Part shown: positions 28,112 through 37,745 of the stretch, piece after piece
Numbering within the stretch: position 1 is the first letter of the stretch
Layout of the letters: each line of letters begins with the position of its first letter
Assembly: GCF_014640175.1 (NCBI RefSeq)
Contig: NZ_BMGL01000012.1
Span: 1 to 64,000, forward strand
DNA length: 64,000 nt
From: Psychroflexus salis
GTDB taxonomy: Bacteria; Bacteroidota; Bacteroidia; Flavobacteriales; Flavobacteriaceae
Direction of reading: 5' to 3'
Made by a program: the position numbers and the translations under genes
The notes under the pieces: model-generated
The model's database searches: none
Told to the model about the DNA's origin: nothing
What the model saw: the letters and a program-made list of their open reading frames with translations, nothing else

Positions 28112-28144
28112 TTTATCTTTTATTTATCTTTTATTTATCTTTTT
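28112..28144 (+). repeat. Three tandem copies of an 11-bp repeat
   Basis: TTTATCTTTTA is repeated three times head to tail, with one change at the end of the third copy. It lies about 45 bases upstream of the typA -7 box. Copy-number slippage here could alter promoter strength, but nothing in the sequence proves that. Confidence 0.85.
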
Positions 28145-28187
28145 ATTTCCTTATGCTTCAAGCTGTTTTTCTGAAAGAAATAAACCG

Positions 28188-28195
28188 TACATTTG
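28188..28195 (+). promoter_or_regulatory. TAnnTTTG -7 box for typA
   Basis: TACATTTG, followed by GC-rich CCGAC and the ATG 22 nt later. Confidence 0.65.
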
Positions 28196-28217
28196 CCGAC
28201 TTAAATAATGCCTTTTT

Positions 28218-30014
28218 ATGAATATCAAGAACATAGCGATTATAGCTCACGTAGATCACGGAAAAACAACTTTAGTGGATAAAATTATGCACCACTGTAA
28301 ATTATTTCGTGAAAACGAATCTACTGGAGATCTTATTTTAGATAATAACGACCTTGAGCGCGAACGTGGAATTACAATTGTATCTAAAAACGTTTCTGTT
28401 GTTTACAAGGAAACAAAAATTAATATTATCGATACACCTGGTCACGCCGATTTTGGTGGTGAAGTTGAACGTGTTTTAAATATGGCAGATGGAGTACTTC
28501 TTTTAGTTGATGCTTTTGAAGGACCTATGCCACAAACCCGTTTTGTTTTACAAAAAGCCTTAGATTTAGGTTTAAAGCCATGTGTGGTTATCAATAAAGT
28601 AGATAAGCCTAACTGTACACCCGACGAAGTGCACGAAAAAGTTTTCGATTTAATGTTCGAATTGGGTGCAGAAGAATGGCAGCTCGATTTTCCATCGGTT
28701 TATGGTTCAGCTTTAAACAACTGGATGAGCGATAGCCCAGATGTTAAAACTGAAAATATTGAACCATTACTAGATATGGTTATTGAACATATCGAATCAC
28801 CCAAAATTAAAGAAGGTAACACCCAAATGCTAATTACTTCTTTAGATTTCTCTTCCTATACCGGTAGAATTGCAATTGGTCGTTTACACCGTGGAGTTTT
28901 AAAGGAAAATATGCCGGTTTCATTGGTAAAACGCGATGGAACTATTTCTAAAACAAGAATAAAAGAATTACATACTTTTGAAGGAGTAGGAAGACGTAGA
29001 GTTGAAGAAATTCAACCTGGAGATATTTGTGCTATTGTAGGTTTAGAAGGATTTGAAATTGGCGATACTATTGCCGATATCGAAAATCCTGAAGCACTAA
29101 AATCTATTGCTATCGACGAGCCAACTATGAGTATGTTGTTTACTATAAACGATTCGCCTTTCTTTGGTAAAGATGGAAAATTTGTTACTTCAAGACACAT
29201 TAAAGACCGTTTAAAAAGAGAATTAGAAAAAAACTTGGCGCTTAGAGTAGAAGAAACTGATTCTGCAGATAAATTTAATGTATTTGGACGTGGTGTAATG
29301 CACTTGTCTGTATTAATTGAAACTATGCGCAGAGAAGGTTACGAATTGCAAATTGGTCAACCACAGGTTATTATTAAGGAAATTGATGGTGTTAAATGCG
29401 AACCTGTTGAAGAATTAACTATCGATTTGCCTGAAAATTTATCGGGTAAAGCTGTAGAAATGGTAACTCTACGAAAAGGTGAAATGTTAAGCATGGAAAC
29501 GCGTGGAGAACGCATGATTATTCAATTTATAATTCCTTCGCGTGGAATTATTGGTTTGCGAAATCAATTATTAACTGCTACTGCTGGTGAAGCAATTATG
29601 GCTCATCGTTTTAAAGAATTTCAGCCTTTAAAAGGAGATATTCCTCAACGTATGAATGGTTCTTTGGTTTCTATGGAAAAAGGGAAAGCTATACCTTATT
29701 CAATCGATAAGCTTCAAGATCGTGGTAAGTTTTTTGTAGATCCAGGTGAAGATATTTATGAAGGTCAGGTTATCGGAGAAAATTCTAGACAAGATGATAT
29801 GACGGTAAATATTACCAAAACTAAAAAATTATCGAACGTTCGTTCTTCAGGAGCAGACGACAAAGCTAAGATTGTACCTGCTAAAAAGTTTTCGTTAGAA
29901 GAAGCTTTAGAATATATTCAAAAAGATGAATATGTAGAAGTTACTCCTAACCATCTTCGTATTCGAAAAATATACTTAAAGGAAACTGATAGAAAAAGAT
30001 ATAAAATAATTTAA
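28218..30014 (+). CDS. typA: Ribosome-associated GTPase TypA/BipA
   Basis: Translational GTPase related to EF-G that acts in ribosome assembly and stress or cold growth. The 598-residue length is normal. G motifs are intact: [10 protein letters not shown] (residues 10-19), RGITIV near 54, [14 protein letters not shown] near 75 and NKVDKP near 130. The C-terminal part ([18 protein letters not shown]) is TypA-specific. It is transcribed alone; the stop is 15 bases from that of the convergent SdhA-like gene. Confidence 0.95.
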   Translation: MNIKNIAIIAHVDHGKTTLVDKIMHHCKLFRENESTGDLILDNNDLERERGITIVSKNVSVVYKETKINIIDTPGHADFGGEVERVLNMADGVLLLVDAFEGPMPQTRFVLQKALDLGLKPCVVINKVDKPNCTPDEVHEKVFDLMFELGAEEWQLDFPSVYGSALNNWMSDSPDVKTENIEPLLDMVIEHIESPKIKEGNTQMLITSLDFSSYTGRIAIGRLHRGVLKENMPVSLVKRDGTISKTRIKELHTFEGVGRRRVEEIQPGDICAIVGLEGFEIGDTIADIENPEALKSIAIDEPTMSMLFTINDSPFFGKDGKFVTSRHIKDRLKRELEKNLALRVEETDSADKFNVFGRGVMHLSVLIETMRREGYELQIGQPQVIIKEIDGVKCEPVEELTIDLPENLSGKAVEMVTLRKGEMLSMETRGERMIIQFIIPSRGIIGLRNQLLTATAGEAIMAHRFKEFQPLKGDIPQRMNGSLVSMEKGKAIPYSIDKLQDRGKFFVDPGEDIYEGQVIGENSRQDDMTVNITKTKKLSNVRSSGADDKAKIVPAKKFSLEEALEYIQKDEYVEVTPNHLRIRKIYLKETDRKRYKII

Positions 30015-30029
30015 TTTTTTAATTAAAAC

Positions 30030-31943
30030 TTATTTATAACTCCTAATACTAGGTTTTTCATATTCAAACACCAATTTCTCTTTATGAAGTTGGTGTTTTT
30101 TATTTTCCCCTTTCCATTCCCATGCAGAGCTGTACTGAAAGTTTTCGTCGTCCCGCATAGCTTCTCCATCTTCGGTTTGGTATTCTTCTCTAAAATGTGC
30201 ACCACAAGATTCATCGCGTTGTAAAGCATCTTCGCACATTAACAAGGCTATTTCAAAATAATCGTAAACACGACCTGCTTTTTCCAATTCTGCATTTACT
30301 TCTTTGGTGTTTCCAGGTACTAATACCAGTTTTAAAAAATCTTCTCTTAAAGCACTAATTTCTTTAATAGCTTTTTCTAAACCTTTTTTACTTCGCGATA
30401 GTCCACAATAATCGTATAGTAATTTACCAAGCTGTTTATGATAATGATCTACGGTTTTACTTCCTTTATTATTAATAAAAAAATCTAATTGCTGTTTTAC
30501 TTTATTTTCAGCTTCAATAAATGCTTGGTTATTTACGTCGGGTAAGGCATCTTTTAATTCGTCTGCTAAATAATTTCCGATGGTATATGGCGCAATAAAG
30601 TAACCATCTACACAAGCTTGTAATAAGGAGTTTGCTCCTAAACGATTAGCACCATGATCGCCATAATTGGCTTCTCCTAAAGCAAATAAACCTGGAATAT
30701 TAGTCATCAATTCATAATCTACCCATAAACCGCCCATGGAGAAATGCGCAGCTGGAGAAATTTTCATCGGTTCTTCGTAGGCGTTAATTCCTGTAATCTT
30801 TTCGTACATCGAAAATAAATTTCCGTAACGTTCTTTAATTAAGTCTTTTCCGTGGTCTTGTATGGCTTTGCTAAAATCTAAATACACGGCATTTTTCATA
30901 GCACCAATTCCATGTCCAGCATCAATACGTTCTTTTGCAGCTCTTGAAGCGATGTCGCGTGGAGCTAAATTTCCAAATGCAGGGTAACGTCTTTCTAAAT
31001 AATAATCGCGTTCTTCTTCTGGAATTGCATTAGGTTTGCGATTTTCAGCTTTCTTTTTAGGTACCCAAATGCGACCATCATTTCGAAGCGACTCAGACAT
31101 TAAGGTAAGTTTTGACTGATGTTTACCCGATTGTGGTAAAGATGTTGGATGAATTTGTGTCCAACTTGGGTTGGCTACAAAAGCTCCTTTTTTATGTGCC
31201 CGCCAAATAGCAGAACCATTGCATCCCATTGCTAACGTTGATAAATAAAATATTTTACCAAAACCACCTGTTGCTAAAACTACAGCATTAGCGACGTGTC
31301 TTTTAATTTCTCCAGTTTCTAAATTTCTAGAAATAATTCCCTTTGCCTTTCCATCGATTATTACTAAATCTAACATTTCGTGGCTAGTATGTAGGGTAAT
31401 TTTTCCTCGATTTACCTGTCGCAAAAGTGCCTGATAAGCACCGAGTAAGAGTTGTTGACCAGTTTGTCCGCGAGAATAAAACGTTCTGCTTACCTGAACT
31501 CCACCAAACGAGCGATTATTTAAATAACCACTATACTCTCTACCAAAAGGAACGCCTTGTGCAACGGCTTGGTCTATTAAACTCATCGAGCATTCGGCTA
31601 AGCGATACACATTGGCTTCTCGCGCCCTAAAATCGCCACCTTTTAAAGTGTCACGGAACATCCTGTAAACGCTATCACCATCATTTTTATAATTTTTAGA
31701 TGCGTTAACTCCACCTTGTGCTGCAACCGAATGTGCTCTACGTGCTGTATCTTGAAAACAAAAGGCTTCTACATTATATCCCATTTCTGCTAAAGATGCA
31801 GAAATAGAACTTCCTGCTAAACCTGTTCCAACCACAATTATTTTTAACTTATTGCGATTGTTTGGACTTACTAGCTTAGCATTTTGTTTGTAAGTTTCCC
31901 ATTTTTCAGATAATGGACCAGAGGGAATTTTAGCATCTAGCAT
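30030..31943 (-). CDS. SdhA/FrdA-like flavoprotein without partner subunits
   Basis: A 637-residue homologue of the succinate dehydrogenase/fumarate reductase flavoprotein. The FAD loop [17 protein letters not shown] is at residues 37-53, and [15 protein letters not shown] carries H71, the usual covalent FAD site. Substrate-site elements THPT-like [13 protein letters not shown] and AHFSMGG are present. Yet no iron-sulfur (SdhB) or cytochrome (SdhC) gene lies on either side, where Bacteroidetes normally have sdhCAB together. It is the last gene of an operon behind DUF2490 and PepSY-like genes. It could be a second, specialised oxidoreductase or a relocated subunit. Confidence 0.8.
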   Translation of the reverse strand: MLDAKIPSGPLSEKWETYKQNAKLVSPNNRNKLKIIVVGTGLAGSSISASLAEMGYNVEAFCFQDTARRAHSVAAQGGVNASKNYKNDGDSVYRMFRDTLKGGDFRAREANVYRLAECSMSLIDQAVAQGVPFGREYSGYLNNRSFGGVQVSRTFYSRGQTGQQLLLGAYQALLRQVNRGKITLHTSHEMLDLVIIDGKAKGIISRNLETGEIKRHVANAVVLATGGFGKIFYLSTLAMGCNGSAIWRAHKKGAFVANPSWTQIHPTSLPQSGKHQSKLTLMSESLRNDGRIWVPKKKAENRKPNAIPEEERDYYLERRYPAFGNLAPRDIASRAAKERIDAGHGIGAMKNAVYLDFSKAIQDHGKDLIKERYGNLFSMYEKITGINAYEEPMKISPAAHFSMGGLWVDYELMTNIPGLFALGEANYGDHGANRLGANSLLQACVDGYFIAPYTIGNYLADELKDALPDVNNQAFIEAENKVKQQLDFFINNKGSKTVDHYHKQLGKLLYDYCGLSRSKKGLEKAIKEISALREDFLKLVLVPGNTKEVNAELEKAGRVYDYFEIALLMCEDALQRDESCGAHFREEYQTEDGEAMRDDENFQYSSAWEWKGENKKHQLHKEKLVFEYEKPSIRSYK

Positions 31944-32003
31944 ATTTAAAAATTTAACTCTATTAATACTATGTTGAAACTTAGTTTTAGTGGGTGATTG
32001 TTT

Positions 32004-32702
32004 TTAAATTGATTTATAATAGCCTATTTTAAACCATAAACGATGTCGAAATCTATCTTCTACAAGATAGTCGTCTGTTCGATAATCAAACCCAATTTCA
32101 AGTTTATTTTTATCGTTAATATAAAAACCTAAACTAGCAGCAAGTCTGTTTTCTAAATCATCTTCTCTATCTTGATACATATAAATCAATTCGTTACTTA
32201 AACTAATGTATTTTTCTCCTGCATCTAACTCAAATCCTTGTAATGGAATTTGAATTTTTGCTCGGTATCTTGCTCGCCAAAGTGTTTTTGCTTCTTTAAA
32301 AAAGGTTTGGTCTATTCGAATTCTATGTCCCAACCTAAAACGCGATTCCCGTTGTAAAATAGAAACTTGTTGTATGGTGCGGTGTGTGTTTTCTCCTTTT
32401 TCTAAACGGTATTGATAACCTAAATCTATTTTTACAAAGGGACTAATTTTCTTACCTATAAAGCTTTGTAAATCGGTTAAAACATGCTTGTATGCTAATT
32501 CTTCATTTAATTGCGATGTTTTATCGAAAACTCCATGTTGCGATTCAATTTTATGGGTAATGGAATATCCGTTGTTTAATTTATAACTCAATGAAGCTTC
32601 TGGAAAAAAACCTATTGATTGTCGTGTATTTTGCGCATTACCTGTGGTATTATATAGGCAACATACAAATAGTATAAAATATAATGCTTTGATAGGTTGC
32701 AT
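32004..32702 (-). CDS. DUF2490-type outer-membrane beta-barrel protein
   Basis: A 232-residue precursor with a signal peptide (residues 1-23, ending TGNAQ). The rest is a run of alternating beta strands with aromatic ends (LAYKHVLTDLQSFIGKKISP, FRLGHRIRIDQTFFKE) closing on a terminal aromatic strand (RHRLWFKIGYY), the usual look of a DUF2490 barrel. No function is established. It lies two bases after the upstream gene and 60 bases before the SdhA-like gene. Confidence 0.7.
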   Translation of the reverse strand: MQPIKALYFILFVCCLYNTTGNAQNTRQSIGFFPEASLSYKLNNGYSITHKIESQHGVFDKTSQLNEELAYKHVLTDLQSFIGKKISPFVKIDLGYQYRLEKGENTHRTIQQVSILQRESRFRLGHRIRIDQTFFKEAKTLWRARYRAKIQIPLQGFELDAGEKYISLSNELIYMYQDREDDLENRLAASLGFYINDKNKLEIGFDYRTDDYLVEDRFRHRLWFKIGYYKSI

Positions 32703-32704
32703 AG

Positions 32705-33277
32705 TTAGTAATCTAAATTATCGGTTGCTTTTAATTTTATTTTTCTATGTTCCATCAGTTTTCCATCGCTATTAAATAAGCCTTCCCATAATTCATCTAC
32801 TATTTCATTTTTTCCATAAAACTCTATTTCATAGTTAATTGTAATAGCTTCATTTAATTCATCTTCATCAATTAAATCTTCTAAATCGTCATTGCTTCCT
32901 GTATATTGTATCTGTACTTTTTTAATGCTAAATTTGGTGTAATTGGCATATAAATAAGTTTCAATATTATTTTTCGAATTAGCTTCTATCGTATCAAAAT
33001 CAATTAAAACTTCAATGTTTACAATATTTCCATTAGGTAAAATTTCAACACTGTGTTTTTGTTTTTTGTACATTAATTTAGCTTCATACACCGTTTTTTC
33101 TCCATCAGTTTGGTAAAACCACTTTACTTTTTTTCTTTTTTCATAGGCATCTTTAAACCATTCCATTACTTCTTCAGGAACATCCTTTTTTTTGATACGT
33201 TTTTCGGTTTCATTTTTAACTTGCGCCTGGAGTTGAAAGGCTAAAAATGAAAGTATGATGCTAAATATATATTTCAT
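32705..33277 (-). CDS. Secreted PepSY-like protein of unknown function
   Basis: About 190 residues. A longer frame opens at 33313 but runs through the promoter box at 33292, so I take the ATG at 33277, which gives a clean signal peptide (MKYIFSIILSFLAFQLQAQ). The mature part (VPEEVMEWFKDAYEKRKKVK, then YEAKLMYKKQKHSVEILPNG) has the PepSY-like/BLIP-like pattern of periplasmic proteins in Bacteroidetes. A second, acidic half follows. First gene of the operon with the DUF2490 and SdhA-like genes. Confidence 0.6.
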   Translation of the reverse strand: MKYIFSIILSFLAFQLQAQVKNETEKRIKKKDVPEEVMEWFKDAYEKRKKVKWFYQTDGEKTVYEAKLMYKKQKHSVEILPNGNIVNIEVLIDFDTIEANSKNNIETYLYANYTKFSIKKVQIQYTGSNDDLEDLIDEDELNEAITINYEIEFYGKNEIVDELWEGLFNSDGKLMEHRKIKLKATDNLDY

Positions 33278-33291
33278 TTGTGTATTTTTCC

Positions 33292-33299
33292 CAAAAATA
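33292..33299 (-). promoter_or_regulatory. TAnnTTTG -7 box for the PepSY/DUF2490/SdhA-like operon
   Basis: Reads TATTTTTG on the minus strand, 14 nt before the ATG at 33277. It lies in the 62-base gap shared with the divergent MORN/TPR gene. Confidence 0.6.
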
Positions 33300-33339
33300 A
33301 AGATTCTATACATTTTTTTTGAATAATGACTTACTTAAT

Positions 33340-34500
33340 ATGAAAATAAACACTTTAAAGATATTATTTGGTGTAAATGTTTTTCTGTTTAGTTGTATGC
33401 TTCATGCTCAAAAACAAGAAGTAATTTATGAAGTTGATGGTATTGTAGTACAAAGTGTTTATTTAATAGAATTAAAAGACTTAACTGAAAAGGATATACA
33501 TTCGATTCAAGAGGTTGATGATCCTTCAAAAATTGATCGTTTAGGTTATCATCAAGTCAAAAAGTTGGTTCAAATTACCACTAAAAATTTTGTAAATAGG
33601 CCAGACAGTTTAAAGCAAATTCCGTCTTCTAAACAAATGCAACGCATTAAGGGTAAATGGCATTTAAACAATAAACCCAATCCTTATTCTGGACCTTTTC
33701 GAGATTATTATGTAAATGGAAAATTACAAGGTAAAGGAACTTTTAAAGACGGAAAATTAGACGGAGAACGCTGGCTTTTTTTTGAAGATGGAAAGGTTTC
33801 TGAACAAATGCAGTATAAAAATGGATTTCCCGATGGTAAAGAAGTGCGTTATTTTCTTGATGGAGAAATTAAGCAAATAGGTTTTTATGAAAATGGATAT
33901 GAAGTAGGCGAGTGGAAAAAATTTCACCCCAACGGAAATTTAAAGCAAGTTTCTTTCTTTTCTGAAAACGGAAAACTAAACGGTGAAGTTAAATCCTACT
34001 ATTCTACAGGTGCCTTAAAGGGAAGCAGCAATTTTGTAAATGGAGAACTAGTTGAAACTAAAAAGGAAAAAAAGCTTCAGCAATTATATGAAGCTGGAGA
34101 ACAATATTTTAAGCTTGCTAACTTTTCTAAAGCAATTGAGGAGTTTAGCCACTGCATAAAATTAAAGTCTACGTGGAATGATGCTTATTTTGCACGTGGT
34201 ACGGCCTATTTAAACAACAACCAATTTGAAAAAGCTTTAGCTGATTTTAACCAAGCCATACAAATTGAGCCTTTAGATGCTTATGCATATACAAATCGCG
34301 CTTTTACGCTACTAAGAAAACAAGAGTTTGAAGATGCCAATAAGCCTGAAAGCGATCATAAATCACCCATATTTGGAAGCTCGAAAGTAGATGTAACAGT
34401 AGAAGCCATAGATCAAATCTGTAAAGATTTACAAAAAGCAAAAGGTTTAGGAGACGAAAGTAGAATGCTTTTGGAAGCGCTGCTAAACTATTGTAATTAG
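33340..34500 (+). CDS. Secreted MORN-repeat and TPR protein
   Basis: About 386 residues. I take the ATG at 33340 over the TTG at 33319 because it starts a good signal peptide (MKINTLKILFGVNVFLFSCM, cut after LHAQ). Residues about 110-240 hold MORN-like repeats (NGKLQGKGTFKDGKLDGERW, FPDGKEVRYFLDGE). Residues 245-340 hold TPR units (AGEQYFKLANFSKAIEEFSH, then AYFARGTAYLNNNQFEKALA). A scaffold role at the envelope is possible; no function is known. It is divergent from the SdhA-like operon. Confidence 0.7.
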   Translation: MKINTLKILFGVNVFLFSCMLHAQKQEVIYEVDGIVVQSVYLIELKDLTEKDIHSIQEVDDPSKIDRLGYHQVKKLVQITTKNFVNRPDSLKQIPSSKQMQRIKGKWHLNNKPNPYSGPFRDYYVNGKLQGKGTFKDGKLDGERWLFFEDGKVSEQMQYKNGFPDGKEVRYFLDGEIKQIGFYENGYEVGEWKKFHPNGNLKQVSFFSENGKLNGEVKSYYSTGALKGSSNFVNGELVETKKEKKLQQLYEAGEQYFKLANFSKAIEEFSHCIKLKSTWNDAYFARGTAYLNNNQFEKALADFNQAIQIEPLDAYAYTNRAFTLLRKQEFEDANKPESDHKSPIFGSSKVDVTVEAIDQICKDLQKAKGLGDESRMLLEALLNYCN

Positions 34501-34532
34501 TTTTTATTTTAGAATTTCCGTATAATACCACT

Positions 34533-34565
34533 AAAAAAGCCACTTCAGTTTGAAATGGCTTTTTT
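34533..34565 (+). terminator. Bidirectional terminator
   Basis: AAAAAAGCCA pairs with TGGCTTTTTT across a 13-nt loop. A and T tracts on both sides let it serve the MORN/TPR gene and the convergent receptor pseudogene. Confidence 0.88.
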
Positions 34566-34592
34566 GATGACTTTTAAATGTTAAAGATCAAG

Positions 34593-36401
34593 TTAGAGCT
34601 GCAATCTTAATCCGCCATAAATTCCGAATGGGTGTCAAGGTCGTAATCCGGCATGAACAAGTGATGAAACATAAACTTTATCTAACAAGTTAATTATATT
34701 GGCAGTTAAACTTAATTTTGATGTAAGTTGATAGGCAGCAGATGCATCAATTACAAACATCGATTCTACTTTTTGGTTTTTGGGAATACTTACAACGCCA
34801 GCTACGGTTCTAAATTCATCTCTATAGCGAGCATTTAAATTAATTTCTAATTTTCCATATTCAAACCCTGTACTCAAATTGAATTGATGGTTTGGGATGT
34901 AGGGCATCTCGTCTCCAGTTGAAACTTCTCCCCAAATGCCTACAGGCGAATCAAAATCAGATTGAAATTCAGTAGAAGTGTAGGTATAAGCAAATGTTAT
35001 GGGTAATTTCATATTGCTTTTTTCAATAAGATTGTAATCGAGTTGTACTTCAAAACCTTGTACTTTTAAAGCTCCAGCGTTAAATAGGTCTAAACTTCCA
35101 TCAACTCTACCAGTTGCTACTAAATCGCTGCCTAACATGTTGGTATAATCAATATATAAACCAACAACTTCACTGGTAAATCCTTTCCAATTAAAACGGG
35201 TTCCTAGTTCATAGTTTGTACTTTCTTCGGGGTTTTGATTTTCAACAAAGCCAGCTGGAGAGAAACCGCGGTGTATTCCAGCAAAAGCTGATAAATTTTC
35301 ATTGAATTTATAATTGGCTCCAATGCCTGGTATAAATTGGGCAAAATTATTTTTGGTAATATTTAAATCTGTTCCAGTTCGGCTTACATCAGCAGTACCG
35401 AAATCTTCACGAGTTAAGTTTACATTTTCGTAACGCAAGCCAGGTGTAAGCATTAAATTATTAATTTTATACAACAAATGAGCTGAGACTGCTTCTGCCA
35501 TCGAAATTCAGTTGCTATCGGTACCGGGAACTCCAGATGAAGTTAGCCCCATTACACCATCTAAGATTCGGCAACCATCTACCCATTGAAAACGATCTTC
35601 TTCAGCATACTGTAATTTTAATTCAATATATTGTTTAAATTTAGCATCATTATCGGTAGTATATATAAATTTAGTTACTATATCATCCCGGTCTAAACCA
35701 GTTCCGCCAGGTCCATCTAAATTTTTGAATCCGTTAGAAGTATTTTTTAAATACTCTAGCATGTAACCGAAATTATGCATCGTTTCACCAAATCTAACCA
35801 TAGAATTTGAAGTTCCATACGAGCCATAATTTGCTCTTAATTCTGCATTAAACTCAGTTGGAATTTCAGAAGAAACAAAATTGATGGCACTACCGGTAGT
35901 AAATGGGCCATATTGTACTTGGCTACTTACTTTTAATACTTCTACAGCTTGCATACGTGCTACATTTGGAAAATAATAAGCCGCAGAAGCAGAGTAGGGC
36001 TCAGGTGCAATTAAAACACGATCTTCATAAGTGTTATTTTTGCCGATCGCTTTGGCGAAGTTCCACGTAGACTAATGTTAGGTCGTAATCCAAAACCACC
36101 TTCTTCGTATACATTTATACCAGGAATTTGTCCTAAAACCCGATTAACATCTAAATAGTTGTGTTTTTGTAAATCTTCTTTAGAGAGAAAATAAGCAGAT
36201 CCAGTTCGGTTACGGGCCTGAAATTTACTACCCAATACAGTGTTTGGTTTTAAAATTACTTCATCTAAAATTCAGTAGAATCTATTTCAAACGGAAAGCG
36301 TTCTTCGCTATAATTTTTTTTTTTGTTTTTTCAGTATCTTTTTGTCCTAAAGAAATTAAACTTACCAAGAGTAGACAGATGAATAGGGGTGTTTTTGACA
36401 T
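34593..36401 (-). pseudogene. TonB-dependent receptor gene (FecA-like) broken by five lesions
   Basis: Reading the minus strand from ATG at 36401: a signal peptide (MSKTPLFICLLLVSLISLGQ) leads into an 11-base A run near 36314-36324 where one base is lost. A second one-base loss near 36269 precedes LDEVILKPNTVLGSKFQARN. The plug domain follows (INVYEEGGFGLRPNISLRGT). At about 36038 a G is missing (ATGGAAGAT became ATGAAGAT). Then the barrel runs on, with in-frame TGA at 35508-35510 and at 34635-34637. After the last TGA the family-like end HPFGIYGGLRLQL and the true TAA at 34593 remain. All pieces align head to tail, so loss is recent. Intact, it would import an iron chelate. Confidence 0.88.
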
Positions 36402-36482
36402 TTATTTAGATTAATTTCAAATAGCGCTGCAAATATATTTCACTTTATAATAAGCACAAAGCTTATTTAGATTAGTTTCAAA
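36402..36482 (-). promoter_or_regulatory. Promoter bracketed by two copies of an operator-like motif
   Basis: TTATTTAGATTAATTTCAAA at 36402-36421 and TTATTTAGATTAGTTTCAAA at 36463-36482 differ by one base. Between them, at 36430-36437, the minus strand has a perfect -7 box, TATATTTG. The first copy would cover the start of the transcript and abuts the ATG; the second lies upstream of the box. The ATTTAGA...TCAAAT outline is similar to Fur-type iron boxes. This fits an iron-repressed receptor, although the receptor itself is now broken. Confidence 0.6.
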
Positions 36483-36534
36483 ATTATTGATGTTTTAGAT
36501 TTGTTCACTTAGAGTAGTATTTCTATTTTATTAC

Positions 36535-36542
36535 TATGTTTG
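36535..36542 (+). promoter_or_regulatory. TAnnTTTG -7 box for the lipoprotein gene
   Basis: TATGTTTG lies 17 nt before the ATG at 36560; AGAAG before the ATG may help ribosome binding. Confidence 0.55.
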
Positions 36543-36559
36543 AAAAATAAAATTAGAAG

Positions 36560-37744
36560 ATGAAAAAAATATTACTTCTCTGTACGGTTTTGTTGGTCTT
36601 AGTAAGCTGTAATTCAGCTAAAAAAGCACAGAAAAAAATAGCGATGGGAAACTACGAACAAGCTATCGATATTGCCATTAATCATTTACAGCGTGACCAA
36701 ACACGCAGTAGAGGACAGGAACAAATTTTAATCCTACAGGAAGCTTTTACAAAGTTAACCGTAAGAGATAAAAAAAGAATTCGCTTTCTAGAACGCGAAA
36801 AGAATGATGCCAACATCATTGAAATTTATAATACCTACCAAAAGTTAGACCGTATTCAAAACCGTATTCAGCCACTTTTGCCATTATACCACCAAGGTTT
36901 AGCTACAAAAGTAGAATTTAACTTTACAGATTATTCTTCAGCAATTTTAGAAGCTCAAGATGAATTGGTAGAATTTTATTACCAAGAAGCTAATATGTTG
37001 CTAAACAGCAGAGAAAAATTTAGTGCAAGACAAGCTTTTGATGATTTGCAAGAATTACAAAGCATACGACCCAACTACAAAAACACAGTTAAATTAATAG
37101 ATGAAGCTTATTTTTTGGGAACTGATTTTGTTATAGTTAGTATCGAAAATCAAACCGGTTTTGTTATTCCACAACAATTACAAGATGTTATAACCGACTT
37201 TAATACTTATGGTTTAAACGATAAGTGGACACAGTACCACACTAATTTAGAAACAGACTTAGATTATGACTTTGGTTTATTAATCGATTTTACCAATTTT
37301 AATTTTTCTCCCGACCAGTTACGAGAACGCGAAATTCAATTGCAAGACGAAATAGTAGATGGTTGGAAATATAAAACCGATGCTAGGGGAAATTACATTA
37401 AAGACGATGAAGGAAATAGAATTAAAGAAGATATTTATGTTGAAGTAGAAGGTGTCTTGATAAAAAGCGTTCAACGTAAGGCAGTGATGGTTGAAGCTAG
37501 AGTAATTTACCAAGATCTGAAGGCTAACCAACAAATTAATTCATTTCCATTGGCATCAGAATTTATTTTCGAAAATGTATTTGCATCTTTTCAAGGTGAT
37601 GCCCGTGTATTAAACGACGAAGAAAGACAGCTTTTACAAAATAGAGCGGTACCTTTCCCTAGCAATGAGCGCATGTTAATTGATGCTAGTGAAGAAATAA
37701 AAGTAAATTTAAAATCTATTCTTAACCGAAATAAACTCCGATAA
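36560..37744 (+). CDS. Lipoprotein with N-terminal TPR-like helices
   Basis: A 394-residue lipoprotein. Signal and lipobox read MKKILLLCTVLLVLVSC, with the modified cysteine at residue 17. Residues 20-180 are helical and TPR-like (KKIAMGNYEQAIDIAINHLQ). The C-terminal half is strand-rich (IVSIENQTGFVIPQQL, IYVEVEGVLIKSVQRKAVMV) and ends SEEIKVNLKSILNRNK. I do not recognise a named family. The next gene begins two bases after the stop, so they form one transcript. Confidence 0.7.
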   Translation: MKKILLLCTVLLVLVSCNSAKKAQKKIAMGNYEQAIDIAINHLQRDQTRSRGQEQILILQEAFTKLTVRDKKRIRFLEREKNDANIIEIYNTYQKLDRIQNRIQPLLPLYHQGLATKVEFNFTDYSSAILEAQDELVEFYYQEANMLLNSREKFSARQAFDDLQELQSIRPNYKNTVKLIDEAYFLGTDFVIVSIENQTGFVIPQQLQDVITDFNTYGLNDKWTQYHTNLETDLDYDFGLLIDFTNFNFSPDQLREREIQLQDEIVDGWKYKTDARGNYIKDDEGNRIKEDIYVEVEGVLIKSVQRKAVMVEARVIYQDLKANQQINSFPLASEFIFENVFASFQGDARVLNDEERQLLQNRAVPFPSNERMLIDASEEIKVNLKSILNRNKLR

Positions 37745-37745
37745 A

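Larger units (their letters stand above)
27898..28217. other. Divergent promoter region between rpoD and typA
   Basis: About 320 AT-rich bases. It carries the typA promoter box at 28188 and a three-copy 11-bp direct repeat at 28112-28144. I see no consensus promoter for rpoD; the nearest minus-strand candidate (TAACCTTTTG around 27945) has the wrong spacing. No reading frame of interest. Confidence 0.5.

Noticed and set aside
36050-36070. CCACGTAG-like sequence considered as a parS site
   Set aside because: It is not a full palindrome of the TGTTnCACGTGnAACA type and lies inside the receptor pseudogene.
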